This document shows, in pieces, positions 19,438 to 30,929 of a stretch of 64,000 nucleotides of DNA. The notes below the pieces were generated by a model, which worked only from the letters and a program-made list of their open reading frames with translations, searched no databases and had not been told where the DNA came from. The stretch covers positions 620,001 to 684,000 of the forward strand of contig NW_027102660.1 of assembly GCF_036373705.1 (NCBI RefSeq), in the 5' to 3' direction. Within the stretch, counting starts at the first letter, position 1. Every line of letters begins with the position of its first letter. The position numbers were made by a program, and so were the translations under genes. The stretch is from Amia ocellicauda. Its lineage: Eukaryota > Chordata > Actinopteri > Amiiformes > Amiidae.

Positions 19438-20529
19438 ATGACTCGGCAAGCTCCCCAAATGCAGGAACTATACTACAACCCAGCCAAGATTGGGGGTTTG
19501 GCGGGTAAGAAGGGTTTTCAAAGAGGACTCGCTGAGGCCGGAGTGAAGGTTAATGATGTGGTTGTTTCAGAATGGTTACGGGAACAAGACGCCTATACCT
19601 TACATAAACCTCTCAGGATTAACTTTAAAAGAAACCGCGTATATGCAACTGACATAGACTCACAATGGCAAATGGATCTAGTCGATATGTCAAATTTATC
19701 AAAACATAACAATGGTCACAAATTGATGTTGATGTGTATCGATGTGTTATCAAAATATGCCTGGGCTCGCATTCTACATAATAAAACAGGTCGGGCGGTG
19801 ACAAGGGCCTTTGAGGATATATTGTCCCAGGGTCGATGTCCTAAAAAACTGCAGACTGATAAAGGAAAAGAGTTTCTCAACAGAGAATTTCAGAATCTAC
19901 TGAAGAGACACAAAATACATCATTTCACCACCGGTAATGAGCTTAGGGCATCGGTAGTGGAGAGGTTTAACCGCACCATAAAGACCAAAATGTGGAGATA
20001 TTTTACAGCGGTCAACACGTTCAAGTATTTTGATAAAGTTCAGGATTTTATCGATGCTTACAACCAAGGGTATCACACCAGTATTAAAATGAAGCCTAAA
20101 GATGTTGATCAAAGTAATTCTTTTAAGGTCTATAAAAAATTATACGGACCATTTATTAAGAAGGGAAAAACTACTTATAAGTTCAACATCGGTGATGTGG
20201 TTCGCGTTTCAAAGCTAAGGAGTACTTTTGCCAAAGGTTATGAAGAAACATTTTCTGACGAATATTTTACAGTTACCGAACAGTTGGCTAGAGACCCACC
20301 CGTGTACCGGTTAAAAGACTATGACGGGGAGGATATAGAAGGAACGTTTTACGAAGCCGAGTTACAAAAAATTATTGTGGGTAAAGACAGTGTATACAGA
20401 GTTGAAAAGATATTAGCTGAAAAAACCCAGAACCGGAAAAAATATGTGTTGATGAAATGGCTTGGATGGCCTGAAAAGTTCAATAGTTGGGTCCCGGAAC
20501 AACAGGTTTGCGATATTCAATCCTTATAA
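19438..20529 (+). CDS. integrase with chromodomain (copy 3)
   Basis: 363 residues that look whole. It has the same catalytic triad and chromodomain as copy 2, with one Lys/Glu difference seen just before the chromodomain. Confidence 0.92.
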   Translation: MTRQAPQMQELYYNPAKIGGLAGKKGFQRGLAEAGVKVNDVVVSEWLREQDAYTLHKPLRINFKRNRVYATDIDSQWQMDLVDMSNLSKHNNGHKLMLMCIDVLSKYAWARILHNKTGRAVTRAFEDILSQGRCPKKLQTDKGKEFLNREFQNLLKRHKIHHFTTGNELRASVVERFNRTIKTKMWRYFTAVNTFKYFDKVQDFIDAYNQGYHTSIKMKPKDVDQSNSFKVYKKLYGPFIKKGKTTYKFNIGDVVRVSKLRSTFAKGYEETFSDEYFTVTEQLARDPPVYRLKDYDGEDIEGTFYEAELQKIIVGKDSVYRVEKILAEKTQNRKKYVLMKWLGWPEKFNSWVPEQQVCDIQSL

Positions 20530-20575
20530 CAACTTGCCCGCGGGTGTGTTGTGGGCATTACTTTCGATACTCAAG

Positions 20576-21308
20576 ATGGAATCAGGAGGCTTCTACGTGA
20601 CTCTACCCAGTAACGCCTCTCTCGATATATACCCTAAAAATGAAATATCCAGTTACACGGTACAATTTGGAAAATCTATAGATCTAAGGGGGTCGTGGGA
20701 AGTGGGGTTGGCGGAAATACAGTATCCTTACACTTGGGCTGTTTTACAAGATAAGGATGCCACCTTCGCCATTTTTGATGATGTTAAAAAGAGTCAATGG
20801 ACATTCACGATACAAGGAGGTTATTATGACAATGTGGATAAAATATTAGATGAGATGCATAAACAGTTCTCAGAAGGCACCCCCAACATCAAGCTATATT
20901 ACAACCCTATTAAAAACAGAGTGTACAAGGTGTCAAAACCAGGTATTAGCATTCAAACCAGCGGCCAACTGGGGCGTATATTTGGGATCTATTCTGACAC
21001 AGAGAGCAGGTTCTCAGAAGTGGTGGGGCGGCTTTTACACTCTTTATGTGTATACGGATATCATAACCCACCAGAGGGTCGGGGATAGTTATGTCCCCCT
21101 TTTGAGAAATGTACTTATTAAAGGTAAAAGCAATGACATGGTCACAATTACTTATGACAAGCCACACTACGTACCAGTCTCAAAGACCCAATTTGACAAC
21201 ATCACGATCGAAGTAAAATCGGATCAGAATATCAACGTACCCTTCCGCTTCAGTAAAGTTATTGTCAAACTACATTTTCGACCCCTGAAACAGTTTGTAC
21301 ATTATTAA
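20576..21308 (+). pseudogene. penton-like minor capsid protein (copy 3)
   Basis: Broken with about one break, shared with the other copies. Confidence 0.8.
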
Positions 21309-21309
21309 A

Positions 21310-21798
21310 ATGGCTACCTCGAGGGGTTATGTAGATCCTAGCGCCTATGTGGATTATTACAAGATGCAAGCCGGGAACGGCTTGCCCGGTTTTGTAGGAG
21401 CCCCCACAATGTATGGCGCCGGTCTAGGAGGACTCTTTCATGGTCTCTTTAGAATGGCCGTACCCCTGCTTAAGAGAGGCTTTGCTATAGCCAGACCCCA
21501 CTTGAAATCAGCGGCTAAAAATATTGTTAGTGACGTGTTCACCAATGTTATGAACCGGGCAGCTAGCCATGAGCATCAGGAGGGTTCGGGTCTCATGGTA
21601 ATGGCGAGGAGGGGGGGTAAAAGAAGAAACAGCATGTGTCCACCAGGGCGACGAAGATCCGTGGCTAACAAAAAACGAAGAATCTCTCATTCTCCAACAT
21701 ATCGTGGAAACACTCGGAGAAGGAAGCAGCACAAGAAAAAACCTGCAAAAAGAAAGTCTCAAAGAAAGAAAAATAGAGCCTCAGGATACATCTTTTAA
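21310..21798 (+). CDS. basic pX-like virion core protein (copy 3)
   Basis: 162 residues that look whole and are identical to copy 2 by eye. Confidence 0.7.
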   Translation: MATSRGYVDPSAYVDYYKMQAGNGLPGFVGAPTMYGAGLGGLFHGLFRMAVPLLKRGFAIARPHLKSAAKNIVSDVFTNVMNRAASHEHQEGSGLMVMARRGGKRRNSMCPPGRRRSVANKKRRISHSPTYRGNTRRRKQHKKKPAKRKSQRKKNRASGYIF

Positions 21799-21800
21799 AC

Positions 21801-23116
21801 ATGTCTTTTGTCAACAGTCTATCGGAAGAATGCGTCAAATCAGAACTGGATCTGTTTACAGTTCCATACACTCAAACGAGTATAGATAAGATCATATATG
21901 TAGAGATTCCCCCTCTTTCTGCAATTTCAGACACGGCCCCTCTGGAGTTTTTTATAGCTGGCAATGGCGAGGATTATATTGATTTGAATAACACATTTAT
22001 TTTAATGAACTGTAAAGTGACTGATTAGGATGGCGATGCAATCGAGAAGACGGCCAACGCTGGGGTCATCAATTAATCAATTACCCGGTGGCCACCATGT
22101 TTTCACAGGTGGATGTGACCCTGGGAGATCGGCTCATTAGTCAAAGCAGCAATACTTACCCCTATAGAGTCATGATGGAGTGTATCCTTAATTATAGTGA
22201 GGAGACCCTAAGCAAACAGTTCAGCCCCGGCCTTCTCTTCAAAGACATCCCGGAAGCTATGGACGACAAGGATCCAGAGGGACTCAATAAGGGTTTGCAA
22301 AAAAGATCGGCCTCTTCAACAGAAGGGAGGACCTTTGAGCTAATGGGGCATATCCATGCAGACATATTTTTCCAAGAAAAACTCATGCTCAACGGGGTAG
22401 ACATTAAAATTAAAATGATCCGTAGTAAAAGTGCTTTTTGTCTGATGACCCCTGATACGGAAAAATATAAACTGACCATATTATCGGCCTCGCTGTTTGT
22501 GAAATAAGTGTCCGTCTCCCCGGCGGTTAAACTAGGACACGCGCTGGCGTTAGTGACGGCAAACGCCAAGTACCCGATCGAAAGAGTCTATATGAAAGTC
22601 CACAGTATCCCCGCAGGGACACGGGTGATGAACCAGGAAAATCTGTTTCTAGGACAGCTCCCAAAACAGGTTATTATAGGTCTCGTGGATAATGATGCAT
22701 ATACCGGGGTTTACAACAAGAACACCTTTAACTTTAAACATTATAACGCGGAATTTATAGCATTGTACGTCGATGGTGTGCAGGTTCCATCCAGACCTTT
22801 TCAACCTGACTTTGAAAACGGCAATGCGGTTCGTGAATATTACAGTCTAGTACTGGCTACGGGTCGCCATCTCAAGGATCAAACTCTGCTGATCGATCGC
22901 CGGGAATACTGCAGCGGTTACACCCTGTACGGTTTCAACCTGACCCCTGACGAAGAGTGTGGACAACATATTTCACTGATGAAGACGGGCAATATGCGTT
23001 TGGAGATGCGTTTCAAGCAGCCTCTACCACACACTGTAAATATGGTCGTGTATGCTGTGTTTGACAACATTATTGAGGTGAATCAGAGGAGAAACATTCC
23101 GTATGATTATTATTAA
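21801..23116 (+). pseudogene. double-jelly-roll major capsid protein (copy 3)
   Basis: Same form as copies 1 and 2, broken, with about three breaks. A few base differences from copy 2 cluster toward its 3' end. Confidence 0.82.
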
Positions 23117-23117
23117 A

Positions 23118-23469
23118 ATGAACACCAGAGAGCTCAACCACATCATGAATGCCCTGGCCGGCTCACGGAAACTGTTTCAAGGAGTCAACGCCTGCGATCA
23201 GCTGCCTAAATTTAAGATCAAGAATTTACCTGCAATGTACATAATCAACACACACCCTAAAAATATGCCCGGAGAACATTGGCTGGCTATTTATCTAAGG
23301 GAGGACCATCGTGGTGAATTTTTTGATTCCTATGCAAACCCCCCGGATTTCAGACCTTTCCCTCGGAAGATCAATAACTTTCTGCTCAACAACTGTCAAG
23401 AAACCATTTACAGCGGTCGTCAAGTACAAAGTCTTCAGACCTTCACTTGTGGTCAGCACTGTGTGCACT
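23118..23469 (+). pseudogene. adenain-like protease, 5' part (copy 3)
   Basis: Ends at the same junction with tRNA spacer DNA as copies 1 and 2. Confidence 0.8.
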
Positions 23470-23489
23470 AGCACGCATGCACCGCGGGT

Positions 23490-23562
23490 TGTTTCCGCCC
23501 GGTTTCGAACCAGGGACCTTTCGCGTGTGAGGCGAACGTGATAGCCACTACACTACGGAAAC
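23490..23562 (-). tRNA. tRNA-Val (anticodon CAC)
   Basis: Identical to the tRNA at 4863-4935. Confidence 0.7.
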
Positions 23563-23660
23563 CGACCTGTCCTGGTGTTTCGAATGGCTCCCATCGAAGC
23601 CGGCTGGTAAAACGCGCACAGGCGTTTCCCGTGGGCCAGCCTGTGAGATAAAGGTTTCTA

Positions 23661-24828
23661 CACTCACCTAAAGGATTATTAGGAACACCTGTTCAATAAC
23701 CAACCAATCATATGGCAGTTGCTTCAATGCATTTAGGGGTGTGGTCCTGGTCAAGACAATCTCCTGAACTCCAAACTGAAAGTCTGAATGGGAAAGAAAG
23801 GTGATTTAAGCAATTTTGAGCGTGGCATGGTTGTTGGTGCCAGACGGGCTGGTCTGAGTATTTCACAATCTGCTCAGTTACTGGGATTTTCACGCACAAC
23901 CATTTCTAGGGTTTACAAAGAATGGTGTGAAAAGGGAAAAACATCCAGTATGCGGCAGTCCTGTGGGCGAAAATGCCTTGTTGATGCTAGAGGTCAGAGG
24001 AGAATGGGCCGACTGATTCAAGCTGATCGAAGAGCAACTTTGACTGAAATAACCACTCGTTACAACCGAGGTATGCAGCAAAGCATTTGTGAAGCCACAA
24101 CACGTACAACCTTGAGGCGGATGGGCTACAACAGCAGAAGACCCCACCGGGTACCACTCATCTCCACTACAAATAGGAAAAAGAGGCTACAATTTGCACA
24201 AACTCACCAAAATTGGACAGTTGTTGCCTGGTCTGATGAGTCTCGATTTCTGTTGAGACAGAATTTGACGTAAACAGAATGAGAACATGGATCCATCATG
24301 CCTTGTTACCACTGTGCAGGCTGGTGGTGGTGGTGTAATGGTGTGGGGGATGTTTTCTTGGCACACTTTAGGCTCCTTAGTGCCAATTGGGCATCGTTTA
24401 AATGCCACGGCCTACCTGAGCATTGTTTCTGACCATGTCCATCCCTTTATGACCACCATGTACCCATCCTCTGATGGCTACTTCCAGCAGGATAATGCAC
24501 CATGTCACAAAGGTTGAATCATTTCAAATTGGTTTCTTGAACATGACAATGAGTTCACTGTACTAAACTGGCCCCCACAGTCACCAGATCTCAACCCAAT
24601 AGAGCATCTTTGGGATGTGGTGGAACGGGAGCTTCGTGCCCTGGATGTGCATCCCACAAATCTCCATCAACTGCAAGATGCTATCCTATCAATTTGGGCC
24701 AACATTTCTAAAGAATGCTTTCAGCACCTTGTTGAATCAATGCCACGTAGAATTAAGTCAGTTCTGAAGGCGAAAGGGTGTCAAACATAGTATTAGTATG
24801 GTGTTCCTAATAATCCTTTAGGTGAGTG
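23661..24828 (+). mobile_element. Tc1/mariner transposon, copy c (17-base deletion)
   Basis: 1168 bases at the same TA as copies a and b. A 17-base deletion inside the transposase gene distinguishes it, so it cannot be a simple assembly repeat of copy a or b. Confidence 0.95.
23788..24790 (+). pseudogene. Tc1 transposase, deletion and nonsense codon (copy c)
   Basis: The first 158 or so codons match copy a. The 17-base deletion near 24258-24262 then removes part of the core and shifts the frame. The later TGA of copies a and b is also present. Confidence 0.9.
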
Positions 24829-25292
24829 TATTTTCACTGACCTATTTTGCATTGCTCAAGGACACATCAGGACACTTTGGAAACTCTTTCAAAGGAAGAA
24901 CGCCCTGAGCTATGACAAGACTTACACTTACCCCAACAAGGTGATGCTCAATGGCTTGTTCAAACAGCTGCTGCTCGTCTTGTGCCACCATCAGACAATC
25001 ACAGAGCTATTGTGCCTTCTACACCTTACGGTAGCTTTACTTTAACAATAATAATGACGGCGACCACGACGACAAAAAGAAAAACAAGAACAACAACAAC
25101 AACAACAAGAACAATAACATCATCATCAGATTTTAATTAAAAGTGGCTACACCAGCGTTTACAATTTCAACCTGTCGACGGACGGACGCTCTGAGTCCAA
25201 CAATTTCGGGAACTCCAATGAAGAAAAGCCACCTACCGCCTCTGGGGAACCACGAGGGCAAGCAGGACGAAAAGGGCCGGCCCACAGCAGGC

Positions 25293-25365
25293 TCTTTCCG
25301 CCCGGTTTCAAACCGGGGACCTTTCGTGCGTTAGGCGAACGTGATAGCCACTACACTACGGAAAC
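25293..25365 (-). pseudogene. tRNA-Val (AAC) pseudogene
   Basis: Identical to 6683-6755, with the altered T-loop TTTGAAA. Confidence 0.75.
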
Positions 25366-25715
25366 CAACCCGTCCTGGTGTTTCGAATAACTCCTATCGA
25401 AGCCGGCTGGTAAAACGCACACAGGCGTTTCCCGTGGGCCAGCCTGTGAGATAAAGGTTTCTATTTTCACTGACCTATTTTGCATTGCTCAAGGGCACAT
25501 CAGGACACTTTGGAAACTCTTTCAAAGGAAGAACGCCCTGAGCAATGACAAGACTTACACTTACCCCAACAAGGTGATGCTCAATGGCTTGTTCAAACAG
25601 CTGCTGCTCGTCTTGTGCCACCATCAGACAATCACAGAGCTATTGTGCCTTCTGCACCTTACGGTAGCAACAAATCTAACTACTGCTTTACTTTAACATT
25701 AATAATGACGGCGAC

Positions 25716-25794
25716 TACGACGACAACAAGAACAACAACAACAACAACAACATCAACAAGAACAACAACAACATCATCATCATCATCATCAGAT
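25716..25794. repeat. (CAA)n/(ATC)n-type microsatellite
   Basis: Same spacer microsatellite as at 7107-7182. Confidence 0.8.
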
Positions 25795-26254
25795 TTTAAT
25801 TAAAAGTGGCTACACCAGCGTTTACAATTTCAACCTGTCGACGGACGGACGCTCTGAGTGCACCGATTTCGGGATACTTCGGAAACTCTTTCAAAGGCAG
25901 GACGCCCTGCGATCAGACAGTGCCTGCACTTAGCCCAACAAGGTGATGCTGAATGGCTTGTTCAAACGGCTGGTGGTCTTCCGTCACCACCAGACTATCA
26001 GAGCTATTTTGCGCCTTCAACTACATAAGAGTAACAGCAATGTCACCGATCCTGCTACTGTCGTATTGCAACAGCAACGACATGTATCGATTTTAAAAGT
26101 GTCAGTTCCAGCGCCTCGCAAAGCTACCCTTCTGCGATCATTTGTTCTCAAGGTCAGGATTTCTTGCCACTCCGAGGAAGAGAAAACGACGGCCGGCCAT
26201 GGGGCAGAGAGATGAGGACGGGTAACACGGCACTGGCACGCGTGCACCGCGGGT

Positions 26255-26327
26255 TGTTTCCGCCCAGTTTCGAACCAGGGACTTCTCGCGTGTGAGGCGA
26301 ACATGATAGCCACTACACTACAGAAAC
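26255..26327 (-). pseudogene. tRNA-Val (CAC), degenerate
   Basis: Same degenerate form as at 7645-7717. Confidence 0.6.
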
Positions 26328-26893
26328 CAACCTGTCCTGGGGTTTCGATTGGCTCCCATCGAAGCAGGCTGGTAAAACGCGCACAGGCGTTTCCCGTGGG
26401 CCTGCCTGTGAGATAAAGGTTTCTATTTTCACTGACCTATATTGCATTGCTCAAGGGCACATCAGGACACTTTGGAAACTCTTTTAAAGGAAGAATGCCC
26501 TGAGCTATGACAAGACTTACACTTACCCCAACAAGGTGATGCTCAATGGCTTGTTCAAACAGCTGCTGCTCGTCTTGTGCCACCATCAGACAATCACAGA
26601 GCTATTGTGCCTTCTACACCTTACGGTAGCAACAAATCTAACTACTGCTTTACTTTAACAATAATAATGACGGCGACCACGATGACAACAAGAACAACAA
26701 CAACAACATCATCATCATCATCATCATCAGATTTTAATTAAAAGTGGCTACACCAGCGTTTACAATTTCAACCTGTCGACGGACGGACGCTCTGAGAGCA
26801 CCGATTTCGGGCACTCCAATGAAGAAAAGCTACCCACCGCCTCCGGGGAACCACGAGGGCAAACAGGACGAAAAGGGCCGGCCCACAGCAGGC

Positions 26894-26966
26894 TGTTTCC
26901 GCCCGGTTTCGAACCGGGGACCTTTCGCGTGTTAGGCGAACGTGATAACCGCTACACTACGGAAAC
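26894..26966 (-). tRNA. tRNA-Val (anticodon AAC), looks intact
   Basis: Identical to the intact tRNA at 8284-8356, with the same TTTT run downstream. Confidence 0.92.
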
Positions 26967-27305
26967 TGACACCGCCACGTCTTGCTTCAAACGGTTACCG
27001 TTGAAGCCTGCTGGTAAAACGGGCTCAGGCATTTCAGGTCGGCTAGACTGTGAGATGGCGTCTGAAGTGCCGCGAAAGGATGCCATTTTCACAGACCTGT
27101 TTGGCATTGCTAAAGGGCACATCAGGACACTTCGGAAACTCTTTCAAAGGCAGGACGCCCTGCGCTCTGACAGTGCCTGCACTTAGCCCAACAAGGTGAT
27201 GCTGAATGGCTTGTTCAAACGGCTGGTGGTCTTCCGTCACCACCAGACTATCAGAGCTATACTGCGCCTTCAACTACATAAGAGTAGATAGTAGGGTTTT
27301 TTGGG

Positions 27306-27553
27306 TACGTTGGAACCTTTTGAGACGGTAATTGAATACTCTTATGAGGACTGGTTGAAGGTGATGGCCTGGAGAGATCTGGGGCTTGTGGATAAGACTC
27401 TAGAAGGCTTGCAAGAGGGTCCAAGAGAATGCGAAATGGAGTCTCCGACTCAGGGTTTTGAAAGGTGTGAATGGGAAAGCTTGCAGAACTACGACAGACG
27501 ACGTGTGGGGTTTTGGAGGGGGGTCTGACGGCTCAGGGGCTACTCTCTTCTAA
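27306..27553 (+). pseudogene. gene 1 remnant (copy 4)
   Basis: Only parts of gene 1 survive here, recognised by the motif EYSYEDWLKVMAWRDLG and the final Gly/Ser-rich stretch. It is broken and much shorter than in copies 2 and 3. Confidence 0.7.
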
Positions 27554-27631
27554 GAGGGCGGTGTGTCGTGACGTAGTGAAGAGATAGGATAAAAGGTGCA
27601 ACAATTCATTCATGGTTTAAAATTAAAGAGA

Positions 27632-28480
27632 ATGTCTTACCCGAAAGCTGCGGACGTCGACAGGCTCTACAGGCCTCTTCAAACCCGGGATCACCCCTGG
27701 TTCTATTCCCCAGATTTTGTATACACTCTGGAACCCTTTGACTGTGGTTACTCTCCAAGACCTCAGACCCCGGTCCCTCAGGACGAAACAACATGCGGTG
27801 CGATGGATGTCCAAATGAGTCTCGGGGATCCCCAGCCTCTGGAGCTCATGGAGGGCCTTGATTTTGCCGAACTGTCTACCGTCTGTGCGTCTCAGGAGGG
27901 GGTCAGTCCAATGGATGGAGAAACACCCCACAAACCACCAGGCGACCCAATGAGCATCGGACTGTCCCGGGGGCGTGATGAAGACGCAGGATTTTTGCCC
28001 GGGGTATGTGACCAAGTAAGCAGAGTGGTTAAAAGCACCCTGGTGTATATTCTGAGTGCTCTCATCGACCGAGCTCTGAAAGAAGTCTGTCGGGGGTGTG
28101 AAGTGAATCACCCCAGTCAGTTGAGACACAGTTGTTTGTTTGAACCAGACCGTTACTATTTCCTGTTCTATTTCAACGTGTTTTACAGAAGACTGAACAA
28201 ACCGTGGCTGAAACCGGCACTAATCAAGGCGCTCTCTTACTCCCACATACATGTCACTGTGGGACAAGTCCAGAAAATCATAGATGAGATTTTGCTGGAG
28301 CTGAAAAAGGAGCCGTTTATAATAGAGAAACTTGGGCAGCTGCTCAATGACCTGGATGAGCCGAGTAGAAAAACCGCTGGCAAGCTAAAAGCTTATTTCT
28401 TCCGTAAAGAAGTTAAAGCTGGGGGCAGCGACGAAGAATTCGACATCTACGCCACTGATTCAGACTCTGACCTGAACTAA
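27632..28480 (+). CDS. gene 2, unknown protein with Cys/His motif (copy 4)
   Basis: 282 residues from the ATG at 27632, and it looks whole; the frame is open a little further upstream but without an ATG. Residues 1-130 look disordered and rich in Pro and acidic residues. Near residues 155-170 is CRGCEVNHPSQLRHSC, a C-x2-C-x3-H-x5-H-x-C pattern that could bind zinc. I recall similar 'HPSQ..H.C' motifs in other fish Polinton proteins of unknown function. A helical region follows (FYFNVFYRRLNKPW, then KIIDEILLELKKE). The tail is acidic (DSDEEFDIYATDSDSDL in copy 5). A TATA-like GATAAAA lies about 40 bases upstream. A regulatory role is possible but unproven. Confidence 0.65.
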   Translation: MSYPKAADVDRLYRPLQTRDHPWFYSPDFVYTLEPFDCGYSPRPQTPVPQDETTCGAMDVQMSLGDPQPLELMEGLDFAELSTVCASQEGVSPMDGETPHKPPGDPMSIGLSRGRDEDAGFLPGVCDQVSRVVKSTLVYILSALIDRALKEVCRGCEVNHPSQLRHSCLFEPDRYYFLFYFNVFYRRLNKPWLKPALIKALSYSHIHVTVGQVQKIIDEILLELKKEPFIIEKLGQLLNDLDEPSRKTAGKLKAYFFRKEVKAGGSDEEFDIYATDSDSDLN

Positions 28481-28492
28481 GGGACTTTGAAC

Positions 28493-29002
28493 ATGGGGAA
28501 TGTTCTGGACTGCTTCTGCAACTGGTTCTGTCATCAACACTCAGCAGCTAACCTGAGAGCGCTATTACACCATGTGCTTGACAGAAAAGTAGCCAACGCG
28601 AGCCTTTTCTCTACAGATTTAACCATCGATGAGGATCAACTTTCAAACCTGGAAAAGTGAATGGCTGCTGTAACAAAGACCGGGGGGTACGAACACTGGG
28701 ATGAAGGGCTCAAGGGGGCCAAGAATGATATTAGGCCATTTCATCAACATCTGTATGACCTTTTACTGAGCATGTTTAATACACCTCTGTTTACTTTTAA
28801 AATAGGTCATATTGTTGTTTTATTTACATATGTAACTGAGGTGTGTGCCTACAAGATAAAGAAACAGGTATATTTGTTGATATAGATCAAGTAACCAATC
28901 ATCTGATTTATTTTTGTCTGGACCGTAGAAAAAATTGTTGTGTATGTTATACTTTTCTCAAATGTCTAAAAAGTGGTATCTGCTCTCCTGAAGTTGAATA
29001 AA
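28493..29002 (+). pseudogene. Bcl-2-like gene region (copy 4)
   Basis: The region starts at an ATG 12 bases after gene 2. It encodes helices with a stretch near the middle, LLLSMFNTPLFTFKIGHIVV then LFTYVTEVCAYK, that resembles the BH1 region of Bcl-2 proteins (hydrophobic helix, then a Gly in the place of NWGRIVALF, then an aromatic/Cys helix). The invariant Trp-Gly-Arg of cellular BH1 is not present, so the match is loose. Bcl-2 homologues are known in several DNA virus groups, where they block host-cell apoptosis. This copy is broken, with about two breaks. An AATAAA at 28997-29002 closes the unit. Confidence 0.45.
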
Positions 29003-29010
29003 AAACCTTG

Positions 29011-29018
29011 TATAAAAA
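29011..29018 (+). promoter_or_regulatory. TATA box of the integrase/late block (copy 4)
   Basis: TATAAAAA, 40 bases before the integrase ATG, directly after the AATAAA of the preceding gene. Confidence 0.6.
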
Positions 29019-29057
29019 CTTTGCGCATAGTGTGGGTCTGTGTGGTTATTTGACAGA

Positions 29058-30149
29058 ATGACTCGGCAAGCTCCCCAAATGCAGGAACTATACTACAACC
29101 CAGCCAAGATTGGGGGTTTGGCGGGTAAGAAGGGTTTTCAAAGAGGACTCGCTGAGGCCGGAGTGAAGGTTAATGATGTGGTTGTTTCAGAATGGTTACG
29201 AGAACAAGACGCCTATACCTTACATAAACCTCTCAGGATTAACTTTAAAAGAAACCGCGTATATGCAACTGACATAGATTCACAATGGCAAATGGATCTA
29301 GTCGATATGTCAAATTTATCAAAACATAACAATGGTCACAAATTGATGTTGATGTGTATCGATGTGTTATCAAAATATGCCTGGGCTCGCATTCTACATA
29401 ATAAAACAGGTCGGGCGGTGACAAGGGCCTTTGAGGATATATTGTCCCAGGGTCGATGTCCTAAAAAACTGCAGACTGATAAAGGAAAAGAGTTTCTCAA
29501 CAGAGAATTTCAGAATCTACTGAAGAGACACAAAATACATCATTTCACCACCGGTAATGAGCTTAGGGCATCGGTAGTGGAGAGGTTTAACCGCACCATA
29601 AAGACCAAAATGTGGAGATATTTTACAGCGGTCAACACGTTCAAGTATTTTGATAAAGTTCAAGATTTTATCGATGCTTACAACCAAGGGTATCACACCA
29701 GTATTAAAATGAAGCCTTTAGATGTTGATCAAAGTAATTCTTTTAAGGTCTATAAAAAATTATACCGACCATTTATTAAGAAGGGAAAAACTACTTATTA
29801 GTTCAACATCGGTGATGTGGTTCGCGTTTCAAAGCTAAGGAGTACTTTTGCCAAAGGTTATGAAGAAACATTTTCTGACGAATATTTTACAGTTACCGAA
29901 CAGTTGGCTAGAGACCCCCCCGTGTACCGGTTAAAAGACTATGACAGGGAGGATATAGAAGGAACGTTTTACGAAGCCGAGTTACAAAAAATTATTGTGG
30001 GTAAAGACAGTGTATACAGAGTTGAAAAGATATTAGCTGAAAAAACCCAGAACCGGAAAAAATATGTGTTGATGAAATGGCTTGGATGGCCTGAAAAGTT
30101 CAATAGTTGGGTCCCGGAACAACAGGTTTGCGATATTCAATCCTTATAA
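29058..30149 (+). pseudogene. integrase with chromodomain (copy 4)
   Basis: Same integrase as in copies 2 and 3, with the triad and chromodomain recognisable. It is broken, with about one break. Confidence 0.88.
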
Positions 30150-30195
30150 CAACATGCCCGCGGGTGTGTTGGGGGCATTACTTTCGATTCTCAAG

Positions 30196-30928
30196 ATGGA
30201 ATCAGGAGGCTTCTACGTGACTCTACCCAGTAATGCCTCTCTCGATATATATCCTAAAAATGAAATATCCAGTTACACGGTACAATTTGGAAAATCTATA
30301 GATCTAAGGGGGTCGTGGGAAGTGGGGTTGGCGGAAATACAGTATCCTTACACTTGGGCTGTTTTACAAGATAAGGATGCCACCTTCGCCATTTTTGATG
30401 ATGTTAAAAAGAGTCAATGGACATTCACGATACAAGGAGGTTATTATGACAATGTGGATAAAATATTAGATGAGATGCATAAACAGTTCTCAGAAGGCAC
30501 CCCCAACATCAAGCTATATTACAACCCTATTAAAAACAGAGTGTACAAGGTGTCAAAACCAGGTATTAGCATTCAAACCAGCGGCCAACTGGGGCGTATA
30601 TTTGGGTTCTATTCTGACACAGAGAGCAGGTTCTCAGAAGTGGTGGGGCGGCTTTTACACTCTTTATGTGTATACGGATATCATAACCCACCAGAGGGTC
30701 GGGGATAGTTATGTCCCCCTTTTGAGAAATGTACTTAATAAAGGTAAAAGCAATGACATGGTCACAATTACTTATGACAAACCACACTACGTACCAGTCT
30801 CAAAGACCCACTTTGACAACATCACGATCGAAGTAAAATCGGATCAGAATATCAACGTACCCTTCCGCTTCGTTAAAGTTAATGTCAAACTACATTTTCG
30901 ACCCCTGAAACAGTTTGTACATTATTAA
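30196..30928 (+). pseudogene. penton-like minor capsid protein (copy 4)
   Basis: The gene begins MESGGFYVTLPSNASLDIYP, the signature start of Polinton and adintovirus penton (single jelly-roll minor capsid) proteins. These form the vertices of the particle. Further similarity runs along the span, including SSYTVQFGKSIDLRGSWEVG and a C-terminal stretch rich in beta-type alternation. The total span fits a protein of about 240 residues, the usual size. It is broken with about one break, which appears in every copy of the array and so predates the amplification. The upstream chromodomain end of the integrase lies 46 bases away. Confidence 0.85.
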
Positions 30929-30929
30929 A

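Larger units (their letters stand above)
17655..23469 (+). mobile_element. Polinton/adintovirus-like element, copy 3 (true left end, short form)
   Basis: Same build as copy 2 at an offset of 8982 bases, preceded by CATAAG. It is broken, with about five breaks. Gene 1, integrase and the pX-like gene look whole. Confidence 0.93.
23470..27282. repeat. host tRNA-Val tandem-repeat spacer 3 (with Tc1)
   Basis: Same unit composition as spacer 1, including the unit that spacer 2 lacks. It holds the uninserted CATAAG target at 26024-26029 and the target duplication at 27277-27282 next to copy 4. No host protein gene is seen. Confidence 0.8.
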
